Shown: piece by piece, positions 20,032 to 32,724 of the stretch
Position numbering within the stretch: the first letter of the stretch is position 1
Layout of the letters: each line of letters opens with the position of its first letter
From: Telopea speciosissima
Lineage: Eukaryota; Streptophyta; Magnoliopsida; Proteales; Proteaceae
NCBI RefSeq assembly: GCF_018873765.1
Contig: NC_057924.1
Coordinates: 4,650,001 to 4,714,000 of the forward strand
DNA: 64,000 nucleotides
Direction: 5' to 3'
The notes under the pieces: generated by a model
Seen by the model: only the letters and a program-made list of their open reading frames with translations
Told to the model about the DNA's origin: nothing
The model's database searches: none
Position numbers and translations under genes: made by a program

Positions 20032-23000
20032 TCAAGTTGGTGCAAAGATGTCGCACATGCCCAACTTGGCTAGAAAAGGACGAAACACTTTGCCACTCAG
20101 ACCCTTTGTGAACACATCAGCCAGTTGATCAATAGACTTCACATAGGGAACACAGATAAGTCCAGCTTCAAGTTTCTCCTTGATGAAATGTCGGTCTACC
20201 TCCACATGTTTTGTACGATCATGTTGGACAGGATTATGAGCGATGCTTATGGCCGCCTTATTGTCACTATATAACATCATTGGAAGTTGGACAGCAACCC
20301 CAATATCTTGCAACAACCCTTTAAGCCACAACAATTCACAGATGCCATGCACCATTGCACGGAATTCAGCCTCAGCACTGGACCTAGCCACCACATTCTG
20401 TTTCTTACTAAGCCAGGTGACGAGGTTACCTCCTACAAAAGAGCAATATCCAGAGATGGACTTCCGATCACATGAACCAGCCCAATCTGCATCAGTGTAT
20501 GCTTCAACCTTCAGATGACCATTGGAAGATAAAAGAATTCCTTGTCCCGGAGCAGACTTCAAGTATCGTAAGATGCGAAGAACCACCTCCATATGAGAAG
20601 AATAAGGGTCATGCATAAACTGGCTGACCATACTAACTGCAATGGCAATGTCTGGCCGAGTGTGAGATAGGTAGATAAGTTTGCCGACCAACCGTTGATA
20701 ACGACCTTTGTCAATTGGTGTGCCTTCTTTCTCCTTGAGTCTTGTCGTAGCTTCTATGGGAGTGTCTGAAGGATGACACCCTAGCAGCCCAGTTTCAGAT
20801 AGTAGATCCAGGACATACTTTCTCTGAGACAGAAATATGCCCTTTGAAGAGTGAGCAACCTCTATCCCTAGAAAATATTTTAGAGTCCCCAGATCCTTAA
20901 TTTCAAACTCACGGCCAAGAAACAGCTTCAACCTTTTTAACTCATCACCATCATTGCCGGTCACTACAATATCATCAACATAAACTATGAGGAGAATAAC
21001 CCTATCACCCATACGTTTGATGAACAAGGTATGATCAGCATTGCTTTGCTGGTAGCCCATTGAAAGCATAGCCCTGTGAAATCTACCGAACCAAGCTCTT
21101 GGTGACTGCTTCAAGCCATAAAGTGCACGCTTCAGTTGACAAACCTTACCCTTGGTAGCAGGACTTGAAAAACCGGAGGAATGTCCATATATACCTCTTC
21201 TCTTAGTTCACCATGGAAGAAGGCATTCTTCACATCCAAGCTCAAGATCCCATCCAAGGTTCACAAGACAGATAGCAATACCCTGGCAGATTGAGTTTTG
21301 CTCACGATGCGAAAGTCTCCTGGTAGTCAATGCCATATGTCCGAGTGAAGCCTTTAGCAACTAGACGTGCCTTGTACCGATCCACTGTACCATCTGCCTT
21401 CTACTTGACCACAAACACCCATTTACAACCCACTGGTTTTTTCCCTGGAGGAAGAGCTACAAGATCCCACGTATTGTTTTTGTTCAATGCTCTCATTTCT
21501 TCCAACATTGCTGCCTTCCACTTCCCATCTGTAGATGCTTCCGGCCAATTTTTAGGAATGGAAACAGAAGAAAGGAAGGAAACAAAAGTACGAAAAGAAG
21601 GAGAAAGAGAACTATAAGAAACAAAACAGGAAATAGGATGTAAAGTGCAGGTCCTGGTACCTTTGCGATGTACGATGGGTAGATCAGAAGAGGAGGGCTC
21701 ACCAGGAGGAGGATCTCGGATCTGAGGCGGCCCGGATGGGTATCGGTCTTTGATGAGGCGATTCTGCCCTCTGTTAGAACATCTCCGGTTATAAGTGAGA
21801 ATGGTGGAATTGTCAATGGTCCTCTGAAAGTTACGAATGATCCTCTGTACTGGAGTCAGCTCCCCCTGAGTAGGAACATTACCACCACCTATTTCCAAGG
21901 TCTCCCCGTGTACTGGAATCCCCCCAGGTGAAGGGACAGCAGCCTCGGGAGGCTGGGCAGCAGCCATGGGAGGCTGGACAGCAACCTCGAGAGGCTGGAC
22001 AGCAGCCTCGGGAGGCTGGACAGCAGTTATGGGAGGCTGGTTGGTGGCTATAGGTGATGCTGGGAAGGGAAACCCAAGAGGAAGAACTACATCTTCACTA
22101 GAGTGCTCCCCCTGAAGAGGCGGGGAAGAATAATAGGAAAGGGTTTCATGGAAAACCACATCCATACTGACCATAGTATGGCGGGTAGGAGGGTGGTAAC
22201 ACTTGTAACCTTTCTGGGTTGGAGAATAACCCAAAAAAATACACCTCAACCCCCGGGGTTCAAGTTTGCCAGGGGAATGAGTATCCCTAGCATAACAGAC
22301 ACAACCAAAGACCTTGGGAGGGACCACAAAAGAGGAATCACCAAGTAAAAGGTCAGCGGGGCTACGGGAATCCAGAACCCGTGAAGGTAACCTATTAATA
22401 AGGTAATATGCAGTGAGAACAGCATCACCCCAATATTGGGATGGAACATAGCGAGCAAACGTTAAAGCTCTGGCCACTTCCAACAAGTGGCGATTCTTTC
22501 TTTCAGCCACACCATTTTGGGCTGGGGTATCAACACAACTAGTCTGATGTATAACCCCATGATCAGCAAGGTACTGTTGAAATTGGGATTCTTTATATTC
22601 AGTGTCATTATCACTCCGTAAAACCTTAAGAGTGGCCTGGAATTGGGTCTGGATCATTTTATGAAAATGTTGAAAGCAAGAAAACACTTGGTTTTTAGAC
22701 TGAAGAAGATAAATCCAAGTATTACGAGAATGACAATCAATAAATGAGACAAACCAACGGTGGCCAGAAATAAAGGTCTTACGATTAGGTCCCCAAACAT
22801 CCGAATGCACTAAATTAAAGCAAGAAGAACTCCCTTTATTTGATAAAGAAAAAGTTGCACGTGTCTGTTTGGCCAGAACACAAGCCTCACAAAAAAAGTT
22901 ATCCTTATTACATTTGGTGACTAAAGAAGGAAATAAATGTGCTAAAATTCCTAATGGAGGGTGACCTAATCTAGAGTGCCATTGGTAAAGTTCAGAAGAG

Positions 23001-24496
23001 ACCAAGGAGTTCTGATGTAGTGGAGAAGTTACCGGTGGAGAGAGATGACCATCATCAACCAGATACAGCCCACCGTGAACTTTACCCAATCCAATCGTCT
23101 TCCCAAACGCCAGATCCTGAAAAACACAATGGGAAGGAAAAAAGGTTACCTTGCAGTTAAGATCACAAGTAATACTACTAATGGAAAGGAGGTTAGTAGT
23201 AAAATTAGGGATATGTAAAACAAAAGACAAAGGGAGGTTTGAAGTGCAGTTGATGATCCCTTTTCCAGAGATAGAGGAAAGGGAACCATTAACCACTTTG
23301 ACCTTGTCTTTCCCAGAAGTGGGAGAGTATCTATAAAATAAGCTAGAAGAGCCAGTCATGTGATCCGTAGCTCCAGAATCAATTATCCAGGGATGGGAAG
23401 CTACAGAAGCACAATGACCACCAAAAGGGATACCTGACCGGGCAAAATAAGAACCTGAAGGAGCTGAGGAATTGGCAGTAGCAGCGGAAGTAGTAGAGGC
23501 CGCAGCAGCGGAAGACCTTAGTACACGCAGGAAAGCCTGTAGATCATCCTGGGATAGACCAATGTCCGTAGCTGGGGCTGTAGCAACAGATTCAGATTGA
23601 TGTGCCTTGCTCTTAGGTTTTTTCTTGGCAGCCCGCTTGGCTTCAAAGTCAGCCGGTTTCCCATGAAGCTTCCAGCATTTGTCCTTGGTGTGATAAGGCT
23701 TGTGACAGTGGTCACATGTAATAGGACTGGAAGTAGAACTACCAACAGATAACGTACCAATAGGGGCAGCAGTAGCCGGGGCAGCAGTCTGGAGAGCTGA
23801 TCTGTCCAAAATAGGAGGATCTAACATAGCAGCCCTGCGATTTTCTTCTGAAGAGACCAGGGCATAGGATTGTTCAAGTGTGGGAAAAGGTGAATGGCCC
23901 AACACTTGAACACATATCTGGTCATAGTCAACATTCAACCCAGCCAAGAAGTCATAAACCCGAATCTTGTCAACATGCTTCTTATATGCAACTATGTTGG
24001 CAGCGGTATCAGGGTGATAATCTGAAAAATGGTCCAATTGCTGCCAGAGGCTGCGAAGAGTGGCATAATATTTAGACACAGTTAGGTCCCCTTGAGTAGT
24101 ATGAAGAACCTTCTTGCGAAGCTCATAAACCTGGGCATCATTACCAAGCTGCCCATATGTCTCCTTACACGCTGCCCAAATCTGAGAAGCCGTATCAAGT
24201 AAAAGAAAACCCTGTGCAAGATCTGAAGTCATAGAACCAACCAAATAGGACATAAGAAGACCATTGTGGGCTAGCCATTTAGTCCGGGCAGCACCAGGGG
24301 TAGTCGGCATAGGAATAATCCCATCAATATAATCAGTGAGGCCACGACCAGCAATAGCAAAAGAGGCTGATCGAGACCATAGAAGATAGTTGCTACCGTC
24401 TAACTTGATAGGGTTAGGGTGGAGATCACGAAAATCAGACTTGTCATTGGTAACCTGATCAGATGTGGCAGTGGAGATATCAGTGGAGTCACCCAT
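20032..24496 (-). pseudogene. Copia gag-pol polyprotein, broken in RT
   Basis: The first open part (24496-21401, 1031 codons) has a UBN2-type gag and a CCHC knuckle (CDHCHKPYHTKDKC, about residue 260). It then has aspartic protease (WIIDSGATDHM, about 369), integrase zinc finger (HSRLGH...FFCEAC, about 505-540), the DDE core (SDVWGPN, LRSDND, NGVAERKNR, about 565-665) and the RT start (KPVGCKWVFVVK). A stop and frameshifts interrupt about 290 bp of RT. The second part (21114-20032) carries YVDDIVV and RNase H (YTDADWAGS, RSSAEAEFRAM, DNKAAISIAHNP), ending LGMCDIFAPT. Retrotransposition would need help from another copy. A proline-rich linker is made of short tandem repeats. Confidence 0.93.
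21928..22050 (-). repeat. Minisatellite in the copia pol linker
   Basis: About five copies of a 24-bp unit with the core GGGAGGCTGG(A/G)CAGCA, coding for AAVQPPE-like repeats between integrase and RT. It keeps frame throughout. Confidence 0.85.
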
Positions 24497-25201
24497 AGTG
24501 CAGAGAGGAGCTGATCAGCAGAGAAAGCCACTGAAGAAGCCAAACTAGGGATGGAAAACACACCACCCAAAAAACCAGCAGCAAATAAGGAGCCCTCTCC
24601 AATATTGATTAAGTTAGGGTTTGGAAGAAACCCAAAAAAGCAATCGATGGGGGGAGAGTAAACCAAAACTATACTGCAGATGAAGCCAGGTGAAACAGTC
24701 CAAGAGCCTGCAGGGTATGCCTTTGATGAAGAATAAAACCAAAAACAAACAGCAACTGTAATCAGCCCTAATCACAATATCGATAAGGCTCAAGGTTTTG
24801 TTGTAGGAAAAACCTGAAAATAAGAGATTGAGTAGGAGAAGGGGTCTTCAGTACCAATATGAGGCTGGAAAACAGCAGTCCAGTGTCGCAGAAGTGCTCC
24901 AATATAGGGAGAAGCAGTCCCAATAAACTCAGGCCTGATCTGCAATAAAATATGGAAGCTCCAATTTCCGCAAGAGGGAACCTGCAGCAGCCATCGAACA
25001 GGAAAATTAGGTCATGAATTAGGAAAAAAAAAAGAGGAGAGAAGGGGCAGCAACTAGATCATAAGATCACCTCTGTAGTGCTGCCCTTAGAAAAGGAGAA
25101 GAAGCAAGGAGAAGGAAGAGAAAAGAGATTGAGAGAGAGGGGAAAGAGAAGAGAACACGATGGGAGGGTGGGAAAAAAAATTTAGGTTAGATCAATTCGT
25201 A

Positions 25202-25213
25202 GCTGTGATACCA
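25202..25213 (-). promoter_or_regulatory. Copia primer binding site
   Basis: On the minus strand TGGTATCACAGC directly follows the 5' LTR. It differs by one base from TGGTATCAGAGC, the complement of the initiator tRNA-Met 3' end. Confidence 0.9.
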
Positions 25214-25542
25214 TGTTGAGAGAACAACTAGTTGATTAATGCTTAAGTGATTAATCCTATCACTTAGCCCTTTATTTATAGTAATAGAATCAAAGAGTAC
25301 AACTCCTAATCAAAGTAGGAGTGCTAATAACAGAAATAGAAACAACTAGGAATGCACACTCCTAGTCAAACTAGGAGTGCTCCCCTTGTCTATTCTAATA
25401 TAGATCGACAAGGGGAAAAATACAGAAATAAAAGCCAATGACAGAATAATAAAAACAGAAAATAAAGAGGGAGAAAGTGGGAGCTAAAGTGGGAAAAAGG
25501 ACCAGAATACCCCTACGGTATTCTGGCCCATATATTCTAACA
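25214..25542 (-). repeat. Copia 5' LTR
   Basis: 329 bp, about 98.5 percent identical to 19696-20024 by eye. Confidence 0.93.
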
Positions 25543-25677
25543 ATAGGGTGAGCTTACGCCCAGTGAGGTATACATGATCTTATACACACAAGCATTCAAA
25601 AGAAAATTAAATGAAATGGAGACATAAACGACACTCCATTAAACTTAATTCTTTATTTAATTAGGACAGGTCTTGAC

Positions 25678-26212
25678 CATAGTTGTCATGGCGTCGCCAT
25701 GGCAACGCCATGGCGTCCTGGCGCTGGAGAGGGTTGCATGGCGACCTACGCCATGGCGACCCTCTTTGATTTCTTCTTCCTGTCTCTCTTTCCCTCTTCG
25801 ATTTCTTCTTCCTGCCTTCGATTTCTTCTTCCCTCTTCGATTTCTTCTTTCCCTCTTCAATTTCTTTCGATTTCTTCTTTCCCTCTTCGATTTCTTCTTC
25901 GATTTCTTCTTCTTGTCTTCTTTCCCTCTTCGATTTCTTCTTCCTGTCTTCTTTCCCTCTTCGATTTCTTTCGATTTCTTCTTTCCCTCTTCGATTTCTT
26001 CTTCGATTTCTGAATTTTCTTCTTAAAACTTGAGAAACAATAGAGAAAAAATAAAACATGGCTTGAGTATACATCTATTAACACATTAAAAATAGAGAAA
26101 ATAAAAAATAAAACATGGTCGACATGCTCGCCATGGCAACGCCATGGCGGGCGACATGTCGATATATCGACGTGACACCCCTCCACCGACTTGGATCGCC
26201 GTGACAACTATG
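25678..26212. mobile_element. hAT-like MITE with GCCATGGC words and TTCGATTTCTTC minisatellite
   Basis: The terminal inverted repeat CATAGTTGTCA(T/C)GGCG is flanked by a perfect 8-bp duplication GTCTTGAC (25670-25677; 26213-26220), as in hAT elements. Both ends are built of GCCATGGCG variants in both orientations. The centre (25,770-26,015) is a degenerate tandem array of TTCGATTTCTTCTTCC-like units. Lys/Arg/Glu-rich or Phe/Ser-rich open frames here come from this array and are not genes. Confidence 0.85.
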
Positions 26213-28532
26213 GTCTTGACTACTTAGTGAACTACCATACTGCACAACAGTTGAGGGTGGTAGTCGACTACATACATTCCCAGGCACTGCAGCCTGGCAT
26301 TTATAGATGCGCTCCACTCCCATGTGTCTAGGAACCGTAGCCCTGGAGGAGGACCCCTCATCTGTATAAACATCATAATAGACGTGCTTTACTCCCATGT
26401 GTCCAGGCACCATAGCCCTGGGGGAGGACCCCTCGTCTAATCTCTCTCTTTTAAGGCCCTCATCCAGTACATAACCCCCTACTGGAAAGGGGTGGTAGCC
26501 ACATGGATATTTTACATACTACCATAACCATGCATACATACTTCTTTTTCATTCACATTCTTCTTTTCTTTCTTCCTCTTTCATTCCATATTCATTCGTT
26601 ACTTTCACATGGTATATATATTAAATCATTCTCAAACATAGATCAATATATAGTACAAATAATAACTTCATTCCACATTCATTTTCCACATGCATCTTAT
26701 CATTTCATATGGACATTTCATAGTATACATTAATCAATATACATGTACCGTCATGTTAAGCATTCAGTTTAGATGGAACGTAATAACACTCATTAACATA
26801 CAACATTCAATCATTTCACCACATTTCATTTATATATTGTAGCACAATACTTAGTCATGATTCCCTCACATCATTCAACTAATGCATATAACGTTATACA
26901 TTACATAATCATGCTCCCTCACCTTGCTTTTAGTATAATTGTTTAACTTGATATATATATGTGTATCATCCAATGATTTCAGCACCACCCAAGACTTGAA
27001 ATCCCTGCTACTCTTCCCAAACCTTGCCATCTTCCTTTGCCAAATGTATATTGCAGCAATAAGCATCTTCCAAATTCAAGCTTAATTGAAGTACCACCTC
27101 CTCAAAAGTCCATCAGCAGCTCCAGTTCCAAGAGTCTCAAATTCCAGCTTCAATTTATGTAGCCTTTAAGAACACATTTCAGATTCTGTTTCCAGCCCTT
27201 CAAATTTCTCCATTCCTCCACTTCTACCACCACTCCCACCACCCCACCTACTACTCTTGTTTCTCCTAACAACATTCTCCAATTTACGCCAATCAAACTG
27301 GATAATTAAATAGGATTTCAAGTTCTGAACAGAAAACTTCTGAAACCTAACAACATAAACCATTGTAGTTTCTTAAATAGACTTTCAAGTTATAAAACAA
27401 ATGGGACTCGAACAACATAACAGTAATTTCCATAGTAGACTAGTAGTTTCTAAACACCCCTCCAATACCCAAGAGCCTCAATTGCCCCTTGGGTATTAAA
27501 ATTTCTTCAAAAGGGACTTTGAAATTACTGTTAGTTTCAGAAATCTGGTGATGGGTGTTTCCCAAATCAGAAAAATTACCACATCCCTGACCGAAAAGAG
27601 ACACAGAGTTCATGCCTTGTCGCAGAAAGTTAGAAACCAGAGAGAGTGAGAGAGAAATGGTGAGGATTGAGGAATGGTCTTTGCGATGGCAAGAGAGATG
27701 CTGAGGAATGGTCTTTGAGATGGTCTCTATATCTGTAACGAGTCACTCCTTACCCAAAAGAGATCCGTTTTTATTAAAGTTTTGTGAAATTACTACCTTA
27801 CCCATAAAAAATCGTTGTTTACCACGTGCTCATTAAAGAGCAGCGCAAAATTGGAATGAAAGTAATTTCAATTTTGAAATTGAAAGGGGTCTTCACCTGT
27901 TTCAGAATTTCTATTCCATCTTATTTCTATTTCACTGAAATAATGTGCAAAAATCAAACCAAACAAATTTCCAAAATAGAAATGACCCATGAAATTGAAA
28001 TAGAAATCATACCAAATCAGGCCTTAGTCTTCTATCAATACAACTTCTAATTCCATGAACATCCATATCATTCCCTTCTCAATTGAGCAACACAACATTA
28101 TTCTAATCTATTCTTGACTCAAAAATATGAAAAATCATCTCAAATTCTTCAATAAAACTTCCTGTGCAATCCTTGCTCTCTCTCAAATGTCCCTTCAAAT
28201 GTTTGGACCATGCTTCAATCACTTTCAATTCAGCAACCCAGATTCATAAATCTTCCATTAATTCCTTAGACTAACAGCAGCTTCCATCCCAAACTTCTTG
28301 TTCTCTAATTCCAGAGCTTGCTCAACCGAACTTGTTTGGGTCCAGAATTTCATAAATCCTACTGATTTTTCCATTTCCTACAGAAGCTCCCATCAATTTT
28401 ACACACCCACAGCATAATCCTTCATCTCTTTCTTCTTTTTCTTCTTCCTTTTCCTCTTCTTTTCTTCTCAAATTCCAAAACCAATTTGTTTTGCTTGCTG
28501 AGAATTGTTAATTTATTCCTCTAATCTCCAAA

Positions 28533-28535
<3 letters not shown>

Positions 28536-28570
<35 letters not shown>
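28536..28570. repeat. (TA)n microsatellite
   Basis: Seventeen or so uninterrupted TA units. Confidence 0.95.
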
Positions 28571-28576
<6 letters not shown>

Positions 28577-28739
28577 TAGTTAAAGCTAATCTAATCTTCT
28601 TCTATATTAAGTACCCCTATTAAACCCATGTGATAATCTAAATATCAACTCTCTCACTAATCCCATTATCTCATGATAATCCTTAGCCAAACCTTATTTA
28701 CGAGTTGATTTCAGCACCTTATGACACCTCATAATCCTT

Positions 28740-29075
28740 AAGCTATGTGGCTTCCTACCTCAGCCATGTGGCTGGCTTTGAACAGCCACCACTTCCTTGC
28801 CCATGCACAGCCTCATAGGCCACCTCCTCCTTCCTCAAAACGATGTGGCTGTTACTCCATTTGCCACCTCTACCTAGCTAGCCATGTAGCTGGCTCTCCA
28901 TTGCCACCACCACCACCTTGCCATGCCATATGGCTGGCCTCCTATTGCCACATCCTCCTTATATGATTCACCTTCTACTCGTCTAAACATGTGGCTGGTT
29001 AAGTCTTGCCACCTCCACCTCTCCCATGCACATGGTGGCTGTCTCCACAGCGACCATGTGGTCCTATAGTAACTT
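28740..29075. repeat. Degenerate ATGTGGCTG / GCCACC repeat cluster
   Basis: About six loosely spaced units combine CATGTGGCTG and TTGCCACC; the two words are near complements. It looks like a degenerate satellite or another palindromic-word array (core CCACATGTGG). Short open frames rich in Pro/His are by-products. Confidence 0.65.
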
Positions 29076-29938
29076 GCCACTACAAATCTTCACGTTTAGC
29101 TGATAATTTAGTCATGTAAATGAAAAAATAATTCCTTTCGACTTAAAGGGAGTAAATCTAAACCAAGAATTCCATGCAAACCATTTTCTACACTTATTAC
29201 CTAGCTGCTATATAAGCATTACATTCTCAATTTTAAATAGTCACACTTAATTAAGGCCAAGTACTCAATTTAATCTTCCTGAACTTATTTTCAAATTATC
29301 TCTCTAGCTGCTATATGAGTGACCCTACCAAACATAAATTTCCATGTCAACAAGTACTATTCATATCAATGAATGGTACAAATCGAAATTACGCCATTAA
29401 TAACCTCAGATCACCATTTCTAGCAGTGAAGGGTACAAATCAAAAGTAACCCACTTAAAAACCTCAATGGATCAAAATACATAAACAAATTAAACAGACT
29501 TCCTAATGACTTAACGTTAAACAGCCCAAACTTTATTGCAGTTTGGTTCAGTCCTTCAACGAGAGGAAGCCCAAAAATTGAAACCTACCCATGATAAGCC
29601 ATATATAAGGTGTAGTCAATTACCCAATTAGAAGTAGATAGATTCACAAATATGAATAGCTAATAGACCTTAGGGATGAGGAATTTTGAAAAGAAAGTCC
29701 ATAAAATGCAGAAGGAAACTTACTTTACTGGCCCTAGCATGAATTCAATGGATGCAGCAAAGATACTTGAACAGAAAAAGACTCCAGGTTTGCCAAAACA
29801 GATACCATTGCTTGATCCAAAGGAGAATGCATCATATTGGAAGAGATCATTAACATCCAATCTTACAACAGTGATGAACTTCTTTGCGCATGTTGCATTT
29901 TGGTCATCTCCTAATACACCTGATATACTCAAAGCATA

Positions 29939-31864
29939 TTACTGCTTCAATGAGCCATAATACCGGACCAAATGGGCACTGGAATAACACCTAATCAGTT
30001 TTTTTTTGGGCACAAATTTGAGGAGTCTTTTGAAACATTCCGATTCAGACCCCCCATATGCAAGCAAATCCACTATCAACGATGCAGTCTTTGCATCAGG
30101 TAAGAAACTTCTCTGAGACATTTCATTCAGAAGCTCAAATGCCTTATTGGTCTCTTTCTTTTGAAGAAATCCTTGAACCAAGATATTATAAGTCACATTA
30201 TTTGGAGGACATCCTTTTTCTTTCAATTTCATGAACAAATCCCAAGCTTTGCTCAACAAGCCCTCTTTGCAGAGTCCCTTGATCATTGTGCCATATGTCA
30301 TAATATCAGGCTCCAAACCTTTGGAAGTGATGGAGTTGAAAAATTCTTCGGCCTCTTTCGGCATGCATGACTCCCACATTCTGTCAAGGAGGACGCTGTA
30401 AGTAAGAATATCAAGGTTTTTAGAATCTATTCCATGAAACAGTTTCAGCGCATCATCAACACGCCTGCTTTTGCATAGCCCGCTCATCAATATAGAATAG
30501 GTGTGTTGATTTGGGTTGTGCCCGTGAACTTTAATTTCTTTGAAAACCTTCAGCGCATACCCAACTTGACCCGCAAGGAAAAATCCTTGAATAAGAGAAG
30601 TATATGTAATAGTGTCAACGATTATTCCTTTGTGGGGCATTTCTTTAAAAAGCTGGAAGGCTTCATTCATCCTCTTGCACTTGCAATAGCCGTTAATTAG
30701 TGAACTATAGCTAATGGTGTTGGGCTCATATCCCCAACTCATCGTGGAAGTAAAAAAATTTCATTGCCTCATCCATTTGACCCAGTAAACAATATCCATC
30801 TATCAATGCAGTGCATGAGATTAATTGGGCTCCACACCATTCTGAATAATTAAGTAAAAGAGTTCACGAGCTTCTTTGGCCTTCCCTTCTTTACAAAGAT
30901 CAGAAACCACTGTATTGAAGGTAAAAATATTTTGTGAAATTCCCTCTTCCAACATCTCATGGCACAGCTGGTTGGCTTCCTTCCACTGGCCTTAATTGTA
31001 TAGACCATGAAACAAGGAATTGTAAGTAAAACCATCTGGCACCGCACCTTCTCGAAGCATTATATTGAACATGATACGTGCTTCCTCCAACCTCCCCCCT
31101 CTGCAAAAACCATTTATCATTATGTTAAAAGTTACCGTATTTGGTCTAATTCCATGATTCATCATTTCATCTGAAAGGGATGCAGCTTCTTTCCACTGCC
31201 CAAGATTACACAGAACATGAATCACAGAGCTGTAAGTAACAACATCAGGTGAGATGCCTCTGCCCTGCATTTCTATGATGGGGTTCATGGCCTCGTTTAC
31301 CAGCCCCACTTTGCAGAGAACGTCAATGATCGTGTTAGACAAGATTAAACCTGGATTACACCTGCCATTCTGCTCTATCCTCTTGCAAAGCCCATTAATT
31401 ATTGTTCCATAAATGACCTCATTACATGGATACCCAACTCAACTATTTTGTAGAAAAACTCCAGTGCTTGGCCGATTTCATTCTTTAAACAGAGCCCCTT
31501 AATCGAAGTGCTTAATGTAACGACATTTGGTTCATAACCACGTTTCAGGATGCTCCCCAATACTGAGAAACCAAAATCCAAAATCCACCAGACCCAGACA
31601 GACATAGGCAATTGATTAAGATATTCAGAGTACACAAATCGGATTGAATTCCAAAGGAATCCATCTGTTTAAACAGGAATGAACTGTGGGATACTCTTTC
31701 ATCTTAGAAATGGCACCTAACAGATTATTGAAATCCTGAATCGATGGGAAAGGTTGCTTACCGACCAAGCCGTCAAAGAAAAACAATGCATCATCAAGAC
31801 TCCTGAAAAGGGAACCTGACGGTGGGTTTTGTGTTCTAATAGATTTTACCAGCAGAAGAAACAA
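29939..31864 (-). pseudogene. Restorer-of-fertility-like (RFL) P-class PPR pseudogene
   Basis: Minus-strand fragments spell a P-class pentatricopeptide protein, a family of organelle RNA-binding factors. The N-terminal block SLDDALFFFDGL...PSIQDFNNLLGAI is typical of the Rf-like clade. It is followed by many 35-residue motifs such as PDVVTYSSVIHVLCNLGQWKEA, PNTVTFNIMINGFCRGG and PNTISYSSLINGYCKC. The last 267 codons (30742-29939) are uninterrupted and hold about seven motifs. Upstream, stops and frameshifts near 31,000, 31,390 and 31,630 plus missing motifs break the frame. Any mitochondrial targeting peptide is lost or unclear. Confidence 0.9.
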
Positions 31865-31869
31865 AATGA

Positions 31870-32720
31870 TGGCAAAACACGGTTTAAAATACTATCATCA
31901 AGCAGGCATCCACATCGTGAAGAGGAAGGAAGAGGAAGGAAGAGGAAAGAGAAGGAACAATCTGTAACCCTTTTGATTTAGATAGGGAAGAGAACCTGCA
32001 ATTCTAAGCAGCCTCCAACTTATTTCATTTGAAACAGAATAAACAATTCGTCTGTGTCACTATATAATTTCAATGCTGCTGCTGCTTCTTCCTGTCAGCA
32101 ACCTCTCAAGCCCCAAAACGTGATCATTGAACATGGTTTCAATGCCACTCTCTAATTCTCCCATCCCTCTCTTGTGCTTAACCGCTTTAATCCTTGATAT
32201 ATATAGTGTTCCATTCTCCACCCCAAAAGAATTCGTCTGGTAACTAATCGTAAATCACTAAAACCTACAACATATTTTGGACGTTCTTGAGAGTTATGGC
32301 TCCAAAGTTTGCAAGCAGCTAAATCTGTTTTGGGGAAGGTTTTCCGTTTTCGTTTACGTCCGCATTCCGAAATCGAAAGCTTTATATACAGGGGGTGGGT
32401 TTTGGTATTTTAAAAAAGAATTATTTATAGGGACAATATCTTAGATTTTTTTCTTTTTTGTTAAAATCTTAGATCCATTAGGTAACAACAAAAATTACAA
32501 GATAAGTAGTTTCAATTTGTTTTACATCCACTACTTTCCATTTTAAAGAGATTTATTCAATTCCCAAAGTTGATTATAACTCATGCCATGCAAGAAAAAA
32601 ATAAAATAAAATTTCCAAAATTGCCCAAAAAATCTGTTCCAAATTCTCTATCGTTTTGTTTTTTTTTTATTGTTTCTCTCACTCTTGTTTTTTGTTTGTT
32701 TTTTATTTTTATTATTATTT
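31870..32720. other. Intergenic DNA upstream of the PPR pseudogene
   Basis: It contains GGAAGA repeats at 31,920-31,955 and low-complexity A/T tracts. No gene or element is seen. Confidence 0.5.
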
Positions 32721-32724
32721 TTTT

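Larger units (their letters stand above)
19696..25542 (-). mobile_element. Complete Ty1-copia retrotransposon, defective pol
   Basis: The LTRs are 329 bp each: 3' LTR at 19696-20024 and 5' LTR at 25214-25542, minus-strand orientation, TGTTAGAA...CAACA. The 5-bp target duplication is ATAGG (19691-19695; 25543-25547). The primer site for initiator tRNA-Met lies next to the 5' LTR (25202-25213) and a purine tract next to the 3' LTR (20025-20040). By eye the LTRs differ at about five positions, so the insertion is recent. The region between 5' LTR and gag (24,500-25,200) is noncoding leader. It lies just upstream of the TRIM array. Confidence 0.95.
26221..29930. other. Gene-poor AT-rich region
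   Basis: No coding domain recognised. It holds a direct repeat of a phrase containing CTCCCATGTGTC(T/C)AGG (26,317 and 26,392), pyrimidine-rich stretches near 28,420-28,490, and the two repeats listed separately. Confidence 0.5.

Noticed and set aside
25657..26207. Overlapping Lys/Arg/Glu-rich and Phe/Ser-rich frames of 67-137 codons
   Set aside because: They are translations of the TTCGATTTCTTC minisatellite inside a small transposon.
28745..29080. Pro/His-rich frames
   Set aside because: By-products of the ATGTGGCTG repeat cluster.
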